Assembly (NCBI RefSeq): GCF_008364825.1
Contig: NZ_VTTO01000003.1
Location: 186,001-250,000 of the forward strand
Source: Azospirillum sp. B21
GTDB taxonomy: Bacteria; Pseudomonadota; Alphaproteobacteria; Azospirillales; Azospirillaceae
Direction: 5' to 3'
DNA length: 64,000 nucleotides
The notes below the pieces were generated by a model that searched no databases, had not been told where the DNA came from, and saw nothing but the letters and a program-made list of their open reading frames with translations. Positions within the stretch are counted from its first letter, which is position 1, and every line of letters starts with the position of its first letter. Shown one piece after another: positions 45,824 to 53,766 of the stretch. A program made the position numbers and the translations under genes.

Positions 45824-47818
45824 GTGAACATCTCCGCCGCAGTAGCGTCTGTCGAGCAGCCTCGTGCCACCGTCTCGCGCCGCTGGCCGATCGGGGTGGA
45901 GCTACAGCCGGGTGGGGCGCACGCGCGTGTCTGGGCGCCCAAGGCCAAGCGGGTCGAACTGGTGGTGGAGCCGGACGCGCGGGTGACGGTGCTGGAGGGC
46001 GAGGGGAACGGCTATTTCTCCGGCGCCGTGACGGGGTTGGAGGCCGGTGGGCTCTACCGGTTCCGGCTCGATGGCGGCGAGACGCTCTATCCCGACCCGA
46101 TGTCGCGCTTTCAGCCCGACGGGCCGCATGGTCCCTCGCAGGTGCTCGATCCGCACCGGTTCGACTGGACCGACCGGGAGTGGCGCGGCCGGCCCATCAA
46201 GGGCCAGGTGATCTACGAGATGCACATCGGCACCTTCACGCCGGAAGGCAGCTGGGACGCGGCGCTGCGGGAACTGCCGGCGCTGGCCGAACTTGGCGTC
46301 ACGGTGCTGGAGCTGATGCCGGTGTCGGAGTTTCCCGGCCGCTTCGGCTGGGGCTATGACGGGGTGAACCTGTTCGCGCCGACCCGGCTCTATGGCGATC
46401 CCGACGCCATGCGCCGCTTCGTGGACGGGGCGCACCGGCTGGGCCTCGCCGTCATCCTCGACGTCGTCTACAACCACCTGGGTCCCGACGGCAATTACCT
46501 GAAGTGCTTCGCCGACGAGTATTTCACCGATCGCCACAAGAACGAGTGGGGCGAGGCGATCAATTTCGACGGTCCCGGATCCGGGCCGGTGCGGGAGTTC
46601 TTCCTGTCCAACGCCGCATTTTGGATCGAGGAATATCATCTGGACGGGCTGCGGCTGGACGCGACCCAGTCGATCTTCGACAGCGGTGAACCGCATATCC
46701 TGACGGAGATCTCCCGCACGGTGCGCAAGGCCGCCGGCGACCGCGCCGCCATCCTGGTGGGGGAGAACGAGCCGCAGCATGCCAGCATGGTGAAGCCGGC
46801 CGACGAGGGCGGCTGCGGACTCTGCGCCATCTGGAACGACGATTTCCATCATTCGGCCATGGTGGCGCTGACCGGCCGGACGGAGGCCTACTACACCGAC
46901 TATCGCGGCACGCCGCAGGAGTTCGTGTCGGCGATGAAGCACGGCTTTCTCTATCAGGGGCAGTGGTATCGCTGGCAGGGAAAGCGGCGCGGCATGCCGG
47001 CCTTTGGCCTGCCGCGGCCGGCCTTCGTCACCTTCCTACAGAACCACGACCAGATCGCCAACTCCGCCCGCGGGCTGCGGCTGCACGCGTTGACGACACC
47101 TGGCCGGCTGCGGGCGATGACGGCGCTGACCCTGCTGGGCCCCGGCACGCCGATGCTGTTCCAGGGGCAGGAGTTCGCCGCCAGCACCCCCTTCCTCTAT
47201 TTCGCCGATCACAAGCCGGAGCTGGCCGAACTGGTCGAAAAGGGCAGGGCGGAATTCCTGGCGCAGTTTCCCAGCATCGCGGAGCCCGCAATGCGGGCGG
47301 CCCTGCCTGAACCCCATGCCGAGGACAGCTTCACCCGCTGCAAGCTCGACCACCGCGAGCGCGAGAGCAACGCCGCGGTCTGGGCGCTGCACCGCGACCT
47401 GCTGCGCCTGCGCCGTGAGGACGCTGTCTTCGCCGCCCAACGTGTCGGCGGGCTGGACGGTGCCGTTCTGGGGGAGGATGCCTTCGTCCTGCGCTTCTTC
47501 GGGGAGGGGGAGGGGGACGACCGGCTGGTGCTGGTCAATCTCGGCCGCGACCTGACGCTGCGGGCGTTGGCCGATCCGCTGCTCGCCCCACCGCTCGACG
47601 GTGCCTGGACGCTGATCTGGTCGAGCGAAGAGCCCACTTATGGCGGCTGCGGCTCCGCACCGGTGGAGCAGACCGACGGCGCCTGGCGCCTTCCCGGCCA
47701 TGCCGCGCTGGTTCTGGGGCCGGCGCGCGATTTTCCGACAAAAAGCGACGCTGCGGGAGGCAACACAACCCCCGTCATCGTGGTTTCCAAAGGGTCGGTA
47801 ACCGAAAGCAGAGCGTAG
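45824..47818 (+). CDS. treZ: Malto-oligosyltrehalose trehalohydrolase
   Basis: A 664-residue GH13 enzyme releasing trehalose from maltooligosyl-trehalose. It has an N-terminal carbohydrate-binding module (WPIGVELQPGGAHARVWAPKAKRVELV), then the barrel with YEMHIGTFTPEGSWD, DVVYNHLGPDGNY, the nucleophile in GLRLDATQSI, the acid in LVGENE and the stabiliser in LQNHDQIAN. Start is GTG at 45824. The partner TreY is not in the window; a GDE-type enzyme follows 7 bases later. Length is slightly over the usual 560-620. Confidence 0.94.
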   Translation: MNISAAVASVEQPRATVSRRWPIGVELQPGGAHARVWAPKAKRVELVVEPDARVTVLEGEGNGYFSGAVTGLEAGGLYRFRLDGGETLYPDPMSRFQPDGPHGPSQVLDPHRFDWTDREWRGRPIKGQVIYEMHIGTFTPEGSWDAALRELPALAELGVTVLELMPVSEFPGRFGWGYDGVNLFAPTRLYGDPDAMRRFVDGAHRLGLAVILDVVYNHLGPDGNYLKCFADEYFTDRHKNEWGEAINFDGPGSGPVREFFLSNAAFWIEEYHLDGLRLDATQSIFDSGEPHILTEISRTVRKAAGDRAAILVGENEPQHASMVKPADEGGCGLCAIWNDDFHHSAMVALTGRTEAYYTDYRGTPQEFVSAMKHGFLYQGQWYRWQGKRRGMPAFGLPRPAFVTFLQNHDQIANSARGLRLHALTTPGRLRAMTALTLLGPGTPMLFQGQEFAASTPFLYFADHKPELAELVEKGRAEFLAQFPSIAEPAMRAALPEPHAEDSFTRCKLDHRERESNAAVWALHRDLLRLRREDAVFAAQRVGGLDGAVLGEDAFVLRFFGEGEGDDRLVLVNLGRDLTLRALADPLLAPPLDGAWTLIWSSEEPTYGGCGSAPVEQTDGAWRLPGHAALVLGPARDFPTKSDAAGGNTTPVIVVSKGSVTESRA

Positions 47819-47825
47819 GTCTACA

Positions 47826-49877
47826 ATGGCTGATTTCGTCCGCACCCTGTCGCGCGAAGTCCTGAACACCGGCCCGAACGGTGCCGAAACCCGGGAATGG
47901 CTGGTCGCCAACGGCCTTGGCGGCTATGCCTCCGGCTCGGTGTCGGGGGCGGTGACCCGGCGCTACCACGGGCTGCTGATCGCGGCATTGCCGGCCCCGC
48001 TCGGCCGCGTGCTGATGCTGAGCCAGCTGGTCGACGTGGTCACCGATACCGATGGGCGCAAGTTCCGACTGAGCCGCCGGGATACCGGAGGCGATCCGGC
48101 GGGCGCCGAAGATGCGGAGGAGGAGCAGATCGCCGCATTGCAGGAGTTCCGCATGGAGGCGGGGCTTCCCGTCTGGCGCTTCCGCGCAGGCAGTGTGGTG
48201 ATCGAGAAGCAGATCGTCCTGCCGCATGGCCAGAACATCGTGCATGTCACCTACCGGGTGCTGGAGGCGAAATCGCCGGTGCAACTGCGGCTGCGGCCGG
48301 TGCTGGCCTTCCGCACGCTGGAATCGGCAGTGGACCGGCCGTTGGCCGGCGCATACCGAATCACAGCGACGGGCCAGCGTTACGAGGTGTCGGCCGGTCC
48401 AGACCTGCCGGTTCTGCGCATGGCGATCGAGGGCGGCGACTTCCCGATGACGCTAGACGGCGGCATCCGTCGCGAGGTCTATTACCGGGTGGAGGACGAG
48501 CGCGGCTACCAGGCCCGCGGCTCGCTGTGGACGCCCGGCTATTTCAGCGGCGAGGTCGGGGCCGGACAGAGCATCACCTTCGCCGCCGCGACCGAGGAGT
48601 GGTGGCGGCTGGAGGCGCTGCCGCCGACCGACGTGCTGGGGTTCGAGACCGAACGCCGCCGCCGCATCATCCAGAACGCCCATCCCAGCCTGCGCTACGG
48701 CGCGATGGCGGAGCTGGTGCTGTCCGCCGACAGCTTCCTGTTCGTGCCGGCCGGCCGTGTCGCCGACCAGATGCGGGCACGGGCCGAGGGGGACGAGGTG
48801 CGGACGGTGATCGCCGGCTACCACTGGTTCACCGACTGGGGCCGCGATACGATGATCGCGCTGGAGGGGCTGACGCTGGCAACCGGCCGCCATATGGAGG
48901 CTGGCTGGATCCTGCACACCTTCGGCCATTACATCCGCGATGGCCTGATCCCCAACATGTTCCCCGACGGCAAGGATCGCGGGCTGTACCACACCGCCGA
49001 CGCGACGCTGTGGTTCTTCCATGCGCTGCACCGCTATCTGAGCGTCACCGGCGACCGCGACACGCTGCGCCTGCTGCTGCCCAAGCTGCGCGAGGTGATC
49101 GACTTCCACCGTCGCGGCACCCGTTTCGGCATCGGCGTCGATCCCAGGGACGGGCTGCTGCGCCAGGGACAGGAGGGCTACCAGCTGACCTGGATGGACG
49201 CCAAGGTGGACGACTGGGTCGTCACGCCGCGGCGGGGAAAGGCGGTGGAGATCAATGCGCTGTGGCACAACGCCCTGCGCCTGATGACCGACTGGCTGCG
49301 CGAGGAGGACGGCGAGGCCGCCGCCCGGCCGCTGGAGGAGTTGGCCGACCAGGCGCGCGCCTCCTTCAACGCGCGGTTCTGGTGTCCGTCGGCGGGGCAC
49401 CTGTTCGACGTTGTGGATGGCGAGCATGGCGACGACATCGCCTGCCGGCCCAACCAGATCTTCGCCGTCTCGCTCGACCATCCGGTGCTGGAACGCGAGC
49501 GGTGGGAGCCGGTGGTGGAGACGGTGCGCAAGCACCTGCTGACGCCGGTCGGGCTGCGGTCGCTGGCGCCCGGCTGCCGCGACTACAAGGCGAAGTATTT
49601 CGGCGACCTGCGGGCGCGCGACGCCGCCTATCACCAGGGCACTGTCTGGGGCTGGCTGATCGGCCCCTACGTCGATGCGTGGCTGAAGCTGCACCCGCAG
49701 GACAAGGAGGGAGCACGCCGGCTGCTGGAAGGCTTCCTGCCGCATCTGGACGAGGCTGGCATCGGAACCATCAGCGAGATCTTCGATGCGGAACCCCCAT
49801 TCACCCCGCGAGGCTGCATATCCCAAGCCTGGAGCGTGGCGGAGGTGTTGCGCTGTTGGGTGAAGACCGACGGCTAG
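47826..49877 (+). CDS. Glycogen-debranching-type amylo-alpha-1,6-glucosidase
   Basis: A 683-residue enzyme. The N-terminal beta domain opens EWLVANGLGGYASGSVSGAVTRRYHGLL, a GDE_N signature. The C-terminal (alpha/alpha)6 barrel starts near residue 330 with AGYHWFTDWGRDTMIALEGLTLATGRH and includes WMDAKVDDWVVTPRRGKAVEINALW and GTVWGWLIGPYVDAWLK. It should remove alpha-1,6 branches of glycogen or related glucans. Right after treZ, so both may feed one route from glycogen to trehalose; the missing TreY and glycogen genes make this an inference. Confidence 0.92.
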   Translation: MADFVRTLSREVLNTGPNGAETREWLVANGLGGYASGSVSGAVTRRYHGLLIAALPAPLGRVLMLSQLVDVVTDTDGRKFRLSRRDTGGDPAGAEDAEEEQIAALQEFRMEAGLPVWRFRAGSVVIEKQIVLPHGQNIVHVTYRVLEAKSPVQLRLRPVLAFRTLESAVDRPLAGAYRITATGQRYEVSAGPDLPVLRMAIEGGDFPMTLDGGIRREVYYRVEDERGYQARGSLWTPGYFSGEVGAGQSITFAAATEEWWRLEALPPTDVLGFETERRRRIIQNAHPSLRYGAMAELVLSADSFLFVPAGRVADQMRARAEGDEVRTVIAGYHWFTDWGRDTMIALEGLTLATGRHMEAGWILHTFGHYIRDGLIPNMFPDGKDRGLYHTADATLWFFHALHRYLSVTGDRDTLRLLLPKLREVIDFHRRGTRFGIGVDPRDGLLRQGQEGYQLTWMDAKVDDWVVTPRRGKAVEINALWHNALRLMTDWLREEDGEAAARPLEELADQARASFNARFWCPSAGHLFDVVDGEHGDDIACRPNQIFAVSLDHPVLERERWEPVVETVRKHLLTPVGLRSLAPGCRDYKAKYFGDLRARDAAYHQGTVWGWLIGPYVDAWLKLHPQDKEGARRLLEGFLPHLDEAGIGTISEIFDAEPPFTPRGCISQAWSVAEVLRCWVKTDG

Positions 49878-50631
49878 CCGGGACAATGGTTGCGGAGCCG
49901 ACTCTTTACCAAAGTCATAGGGCGGTGGACCAAGGTCGCTCCACCCGTAACGATGGTGCAATACCCTAGGAGGCAGTTGTCAACAGGGCACAACCGGGTG
50001 TGAAATCCAGGGGCGTTGCGGAATGTGACAGATTTCGGTTGACACGCCGGCCAAGCCCCTGGGGCTTCGAACGGAAGTTTATCGTTATAGATCAATCCCT
50101 TAACAGAAATGCCTGATTTTTGGGCAAACACCACGGGAGCCTTGAATCGCCTAGTGCGAATCGGGGCTGCCCACGGCTTGCCCACACAGTTATCCACAGC
50201 CTCTGTGGAGACCGCGGGTTCTGCCGGCGGCCATGGCTTATGACGTGCCCACACAACCGAACTCATACCTTCGATGCCTGTACTTTAGGCAGACAAGCGG
50301 CAAGGGGCATGCGCAAGGGGGTAATCGGTTTGGATTTTAGCCAAGCCGGACAAAGCATCCTATAGTTCCCACACCGGTTCCTTCGGTACCCCGACCAATC
50401 CAGTTGGCAATACGATTGGATGGCCGGTCGGGTGCGGTCGAACGGGCATGTGGAAGAACAGCCAGAACGGAGTTGCCCATGCGGAGCGTTGTGCGAGGCG
50501 TCGCCGGCATGCCGTACCCGGCGGTCCGGTCTGCCGCTATCCGATCTTCCGCTATCCGGTCTGCGACTGTTCGGGCCGATTGGCCGAAGGGTGGTGGCGA
50601 GGATGCCGGGCGGCCCCGGCAGGCGGGTGCC
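49878..50631. other. Long AT-rich gap with a DnaA box
   Basis: At 754 bases this is the longest gap without a strong gene. Segment 50078-50140 is AT-rich. A perfect DnaA box (TTATCCACA) lies at 50190-50198, overlapped by a small hairpin CCACAG/CTGTGG (50195-50209), and a two-mismatch box lies at 49977-49985. The second half has a short imperfect 15-base repeat near 50520-50570. The following small membrane gene may start as early as 50479, so part of the gap could be coding. Confidence 0.5.
50190..50198 (+). promoter_or_regulatory. DnaA box (TTATCCACA)
   Basis: A perfect match to the consensus TTATNCACA in the AT-rich gap. DnaA boxes occur at origins and in DnaA-regulated promoters; one box alone is not evidence for an origin. 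Confidence 0.5.
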
Positions 50632-50868
50632 ATGGCCCTGCTGACCGCCCTGATGGGCCCGTTGTTGGCGGCGTCGGTGTTGGGTGCGCTGATCCTGCAT
50701 CTGCTGGCCGATCTGGTGGCGCGGCTTCCCGCCTCCGACGCGTTGGGGGCGATGTCGATCATGGCCGGAATGGCGATGGTCCTCGTCACCCTGCTGCCCT
50801 TTGCACTGCTGTCGGTCAGGCGGGCGCATCGCGCCTGGGCGGACATGCAGGGTGCATTGCGCCGCTGA
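50632..50868 (+). CDS. Small membrane protein, two helices
   Basis: A 78-residue protein with two hydrophobic helices (LLAASVLGALILHLLADLV and AMSIMAGMAMVLVTLLPFALLSV) separated by a short loop and a basic end (RRAHRAWADMQGALRR). No family recognised. ATG at 50632 begins the region with consistent high third-position GC. A better ribosome binding site (GGAG, six bases) lies before an in-frame ATG at 50479, which would add 51 low-complexity residues; I treat that as the alternative. Confidence 0.55.
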   Translation: MALLTALMGPLLAASVLGALILHLLADLVARLPASDALGAMSIMAGMAMVLVTLLPFALLSVRRAHRAWADMQGALRR

Positions 50869-51051
50869 GCTTCCACCCGCTCAGGGTTTTGCCTGAACGG
50901 TTTTGCCTGAACGGATTACCCCAAAGGCAGGAATCGATTGCCCCCGGGATCGTGCCCGCGTTTAATCGCGGGTATGGACGGCAGGTGGATGGCAAATGGG
51001 CGGCACTCGCCCGTTTCCCGGCTGTGCGGGGCGGTTTTCTGGGGGCGCGGG

Positions 51052-51414
51052 ATGGGGCTTTTCGACTTCCTGAAGGTCACGGTGAAGGATCAGAATCCGG
51101 CCAAGCCGGCCGGCCGCATGGCGGTCAGCGTCGTAGAGTGCGACGGCAAGAGCTTTCCCATCGTGTCGCTGACGCCCAAGGGCTTCGTCGCCCGTGGCTT
51201 CGACGGATCGCTGATCGTCGGGCAGAATGCTCGGGTGTCGGTGCGCGTCGACGATCCGGCCGGCAAATTCGCCTTTGCCGCGACCGTCGCGGTGGTGGAG
51301 GTGAAGGGACCCACCTTCGGCGCCACGTGGACGATCTTGCCGCCGGAGGTGGACGGGGCGATCCGGCAATATGCCCAGAACCGCAAGCAGCAGGATGCCA
51401 AGAGCGCCCGGTAG
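51052..51414 (+). CDS. PilZ-like small protein
   Basis: A 120-residue protein. It starts MGLFDFLKVTVK, then a compact beta-rich domain (MAVSVVECDGKSFPIVSLTPKGFVARGFDGSLIVGQNARVSVRV) whose layout resembles PilZ domains, although the R-x3-R and (D/N)-x-S-x2-G motifs for cyclic di-GMP are not clear. I therefore call it PilZ-like with reserve. GGGGGCGCGGG precedes the ATG. No signal peptide. Convergent with the NodB gene. Confidence 0.6.
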   Translation: MGLFDFLKVTVKDQNPAKPAGRMAVSVVECDGKSFPIVSLTPKGFVARGFDGSLIVGQNARVSVRVDDPAGKFAFAATVAVVEVKGPTFGATWTILPPEVDGAIRQYAQNRKQQDAKSAR

Positions 51415-51441
51415 GGGCGCCCGGTAGAGCGCTCCCGCTCC

Positions 51442-53100
51442 TTACTGGCGGTCGGCCGGGGTGCCGTTGGCGGGCGCCGGCATGCCGGCGTTGACGATCT
51501 TCGGCAGGGCCAGATTGCGGGCCCGATCCAGCCATTCCGACAATGTGACGAACTCGCAGCCCTTGGCCCGCAGCTCCGCGATCACGCGCGGCAGAGCCTG
51601 CGCGGTGCTCGGATAGGTCGAGTGCATCAGGAAGACGTTGCCCGGCATGCCGCCCAGCTTGATCTGGCTGACGATCTTGTCGGCGTTGCGCACCTGCCAG
51701 TCGCGCGTATCGACCGACCAGAGGACCGACCCCATGCGCTCCTCGCGCGCGACGGTCAGAAGCTCCTCCGAATAGCGGCCGTAGGGCGGGCGGAACAGCA
51801 CCGGATTGGCGCCGAATTCCCGAAGGATGCGGTTGGTCTCGGCGATCTCGTACCGTGCGGCCACCGCGTCCATCTTGCGCAGGTCGGAGTGGGTCAGGCT
51901 GTGATTGCCGATCTCGTGCCCACCGGCGACGAAATCCTGGATCAGTTCTCCCTGTCGTTCGGCGATGCGGCCGACCGGGAAATAGGTGGCGCGCACGCCC
52001 TCCCGGTTCAGGATGTCCAGAACCTGCCGGGTCACCGTGCGGTGCGGCCCATCATCGAAGGTCAGGGCGCAGAGGTTCCAGTTTTCCTTCTTCAGCGTCG
52101 CCGGCATCACGTCATAGCGCGAATCCGGCATCACCGAGCGCAGCCGGCCCTTGCGGCGGCTATGCTGCTCGATGTCCGCCATCGTGCGGGCGTCTTCCTC
52201 GTTGTAGATGATCAGCCCTTCGGCCGGCGGGATGGCGGCGGCGACCGCCGGGGGCGGGGGCGCCAACGGCGCGGCGGCGGCTGAACCGATCGGCGCCAGG
52301 ACGGAGGTTGTCGTTCCGGCCGGCGCTTCCGGCTTGGGCGTAGGCTGCGGCTTCGCCTCGGCGGGTGGCGGGGCGGGCGGCGCCACGGCCACGGTCATGG
52401 CCGGCGGCTTGGATGCTTCGGTCGCCGCTGGTGCCGGTGCGGTGACCATGGCAGCGGCCGGAGCCTTGGCACCGGAAGTGGCGTTGGCGGGAGCGGCCTT
52501 GGTGGCGGCTGGGAGGGGAGTTGCCTGAGCGGGTGTTGCCTGAGCGGGCGTCGTCTGAGCGGGCGTTGCCGAGGCCGGCGGACGGTCGACGATGAGGCAG
52601 CCGAAGCCGGCACCGACGATGCGGCGGCACAGCACCTTCGGATCGGTCCCGTTGGCAACCTGGGCGTAGAGCGCCACGCCCCCGGCCTCGCTCTTGCCGT
52701 CCAGCAGCGTGACGGTCGCGGTCAGGCCGGCGGCCAGTTCGGGCTGACGCTGCTGCAGGCTCTTCCAGCTCCACCAAGCGTCGCCGTCACGGGAATAGAT
52801 GCCGAGTTGCAGAACCGGCCCGTTGGCGGGCTTGTCTTCCCCCTTCGCGGGCGCGGCACTGGATTTCTCCGGCTCCGCCTTGGCGACCGGCGGGCGCTGG
52901 GGACGGGTGTCGGGCGCGGCGGCGGCCGGCAGGGCAGGCAGGCTGAGAACGCAGGCCAGCAGCGCGGCGCTCATCAGACTGCCACCGAAACGTCCGGTCC
53001 GGAGCCCGGCGGCCGAAGCGGCGCCAAGGCCGCGGACGGTGCCGGCTGCTAGGACGGGGGAGGCGATGGAGACGGCGTTCGGCCGGAAGATGCGCAACAT
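51442..53100 (-). CDS. Exported SPOR-domain polysaccharide deacetylase
   Basis: A 552-residue protein. An N-terminal signal or anchor (about residues 40-63, ALLACVLSLPALPAAAAP) is followed by a SPOR-like fold (VLQLGIYSRDGDAWWSWKSLQQRQPEL...LYAQVANGTDP), a low-complexity linker of about 130 residues rich in A, P and T, and a C-terminal NodB deacetylase: LTFDDGPH (metal Asp), GNHSLTHSD (H-x3-H) and FRPPYGRYSEE. SPOR domains bind denuded glycan at division sites, so it probably removes acetyl groups from peptidoglycan or another cell-wall glycan. ATG at 53100 chosen. Confidence 0.86.
   Translation of the reverse strand: MLRIFRPNAVSIASPVLAAGTVRGLGAASAAGLRTGRFGGSLMSAALLACVLSLPALPAAAAPDTRPQRPPVAKAEPEKSSAAPAKGEDKPANGPVLQLGIYSRDGDAWWSWKSLQQRQPELAAGLTATVTLLDGKSEAGGVALYAQVANGTDPKVLCRRIVGAGFGCLIVDRPPASATPAQTTPAQATPAQATPLPAATKAAPANATSGAKAPAAAMVTAPAPAATEASKPPAMTVAVAPPAPPPAEAKPQPTPKPEAPAGTTTSVLAPIGSAAAAPLAPPPPAVAAAIPPAEGLIIYNEEDARTMADIEQHSRRKGRLRSVMPDSRYDVMPATLKKENWNLCALTFDDGPHRTVTRQVLDILNREGVRATYFPVGRIAERQGELIQDFVAGGHEIGNHSLTHSDLRKMDAVAARYEIAETNRILREFGANPVLFRPPYGRYSEELLTVAREERMGSVLWSVDTRDWQVRNADKIVSQIKLGGMPGNVFLMHSTYPSTAQALPRVIAELRAKGCEFVTLSEWLDRARNLALPKIVNAGMPAPANGTPADRQ
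52520..52570. repeat. Tandem 15-base repeat in the deacetylase linker
   Basis: About three and a half copies of a 15-base unit (52520-52534, 52535-52549, 52550-52564, partial after) encode repeats of Thr-Pro-Ala-Gln-Ala/Thr on the minus strand. Units are in frame and can vary in number by slippage. Confidence 0.85.
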
Positions 53101-53303
53101 ATCGGTCCCGTCGCTTGGCCCAGCCACAATTTGCGGGACCGCCGGTGGATCGCGGTGCAATATCATCCCAAAGGTATTAATTCAAACGACAAGCGGCTGA
53201 ATTGGGGCAATTCGGGCGGATTTCGGGCAGGCGTTGCCATTGGGAAACGGTGGGATGCCGTACGGCCAGGCACGCGGCGCGACCGGCGCGGAAAGACGGG
53301 ACC

Positions 53304-53329
53304 GGAACCGGCAGGGCCGTGGCGGGGTT
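53304..53329 (+). promoter_or_regulatory. General-stress ECF promoter candidate for the DUF2934 gene
   Basis: GGAAC at 53304-53308 and GGTT at 53326-53329 are 17 bases apart, close to the GGAAC-N16/17-(C/G)GTT recognised by EcfG-type sigma factors. It lies 39 bases before the gene start. Context and spacing make this the better of the two such candidates in the window. Confidence 0.45.
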
Positions 53330-53367
53330 CATTAGGGGAAACCCCAGCCGTGAAGGAGAGGACCCGT

Positions 53368-53736
53368 ATGGCCGAGGATTTGGAAAGCCGCATCCGTCGG
53401 CGCGCGCATGAGATTTGGGAACGCGAAGGCCGGCCGGAGGGCCGGGCCGAAGCGAACTGGGAGCTGGCCAGCGAAGAGATCGCGATCCAGGACAATTATC
53501 TGAGTACGCTGAAACCCAACCCGGCCGGCGGCCCGGAGGCGACCGCGATGCGGACCGAGCCGGTGGAGCCGGTGCTGGCCATCGCTAACCAGGGCGAACA
53601 GCCAGGGCTGGCCGATCAGGGCGACGAGTTCGGAATACCCATGCGCGGAGACCGCGACGTCTGGCCCACGCCGGAGGAAGCGGCCTCTACCGCGGTGCCG
53701 CCGAACCGCAGCAAGAAGTCCCGCCGCAGGGCGTAG
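53368..53736 (+). CDS. DUF2934 protein
   Basis: A 122-residue protein. Residues 1-35 carry the DUF2934 core (RIRRRAHEIWEREGRPEGRAEANWELA), common in alphaproteobacteria and often stress linked. The rest is acidic and disordered looking, with an arginine-lysine tail (RSKKSRRRA). AAGGAGAGGAC precedes the ATG at 53368. A candidate general-stress promoter lies just upstream. Function unknown. Confidence 0.85.
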   Translation: MAEDLESRIRRRAHEIWEREGRPEGRAEANWELASEEIAIQDNYLSTLKPNPAGGPEATAMRTEPVEPVLAIANQGEQPGLADQGDEFGIPMRGDRDVWPTPEEAASTAVPPNRSKKSRRRA

Positions 53737-53766
53737 CCGTCACCGTCCGATCGGATGCCCCGGCCG

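Noticed and set aside
49878..50631. Chromosome origin of replication
   Set aside because: Only one perfect DnaA box and no dnaA, parAB or gidAB genes; kept as a finding but not called as an origin.
52520..52570. CRISPR-like array
   Set aside because: The repeats are contiguous 15-base in-frame units inside a gene with no spacers and no cas genes.
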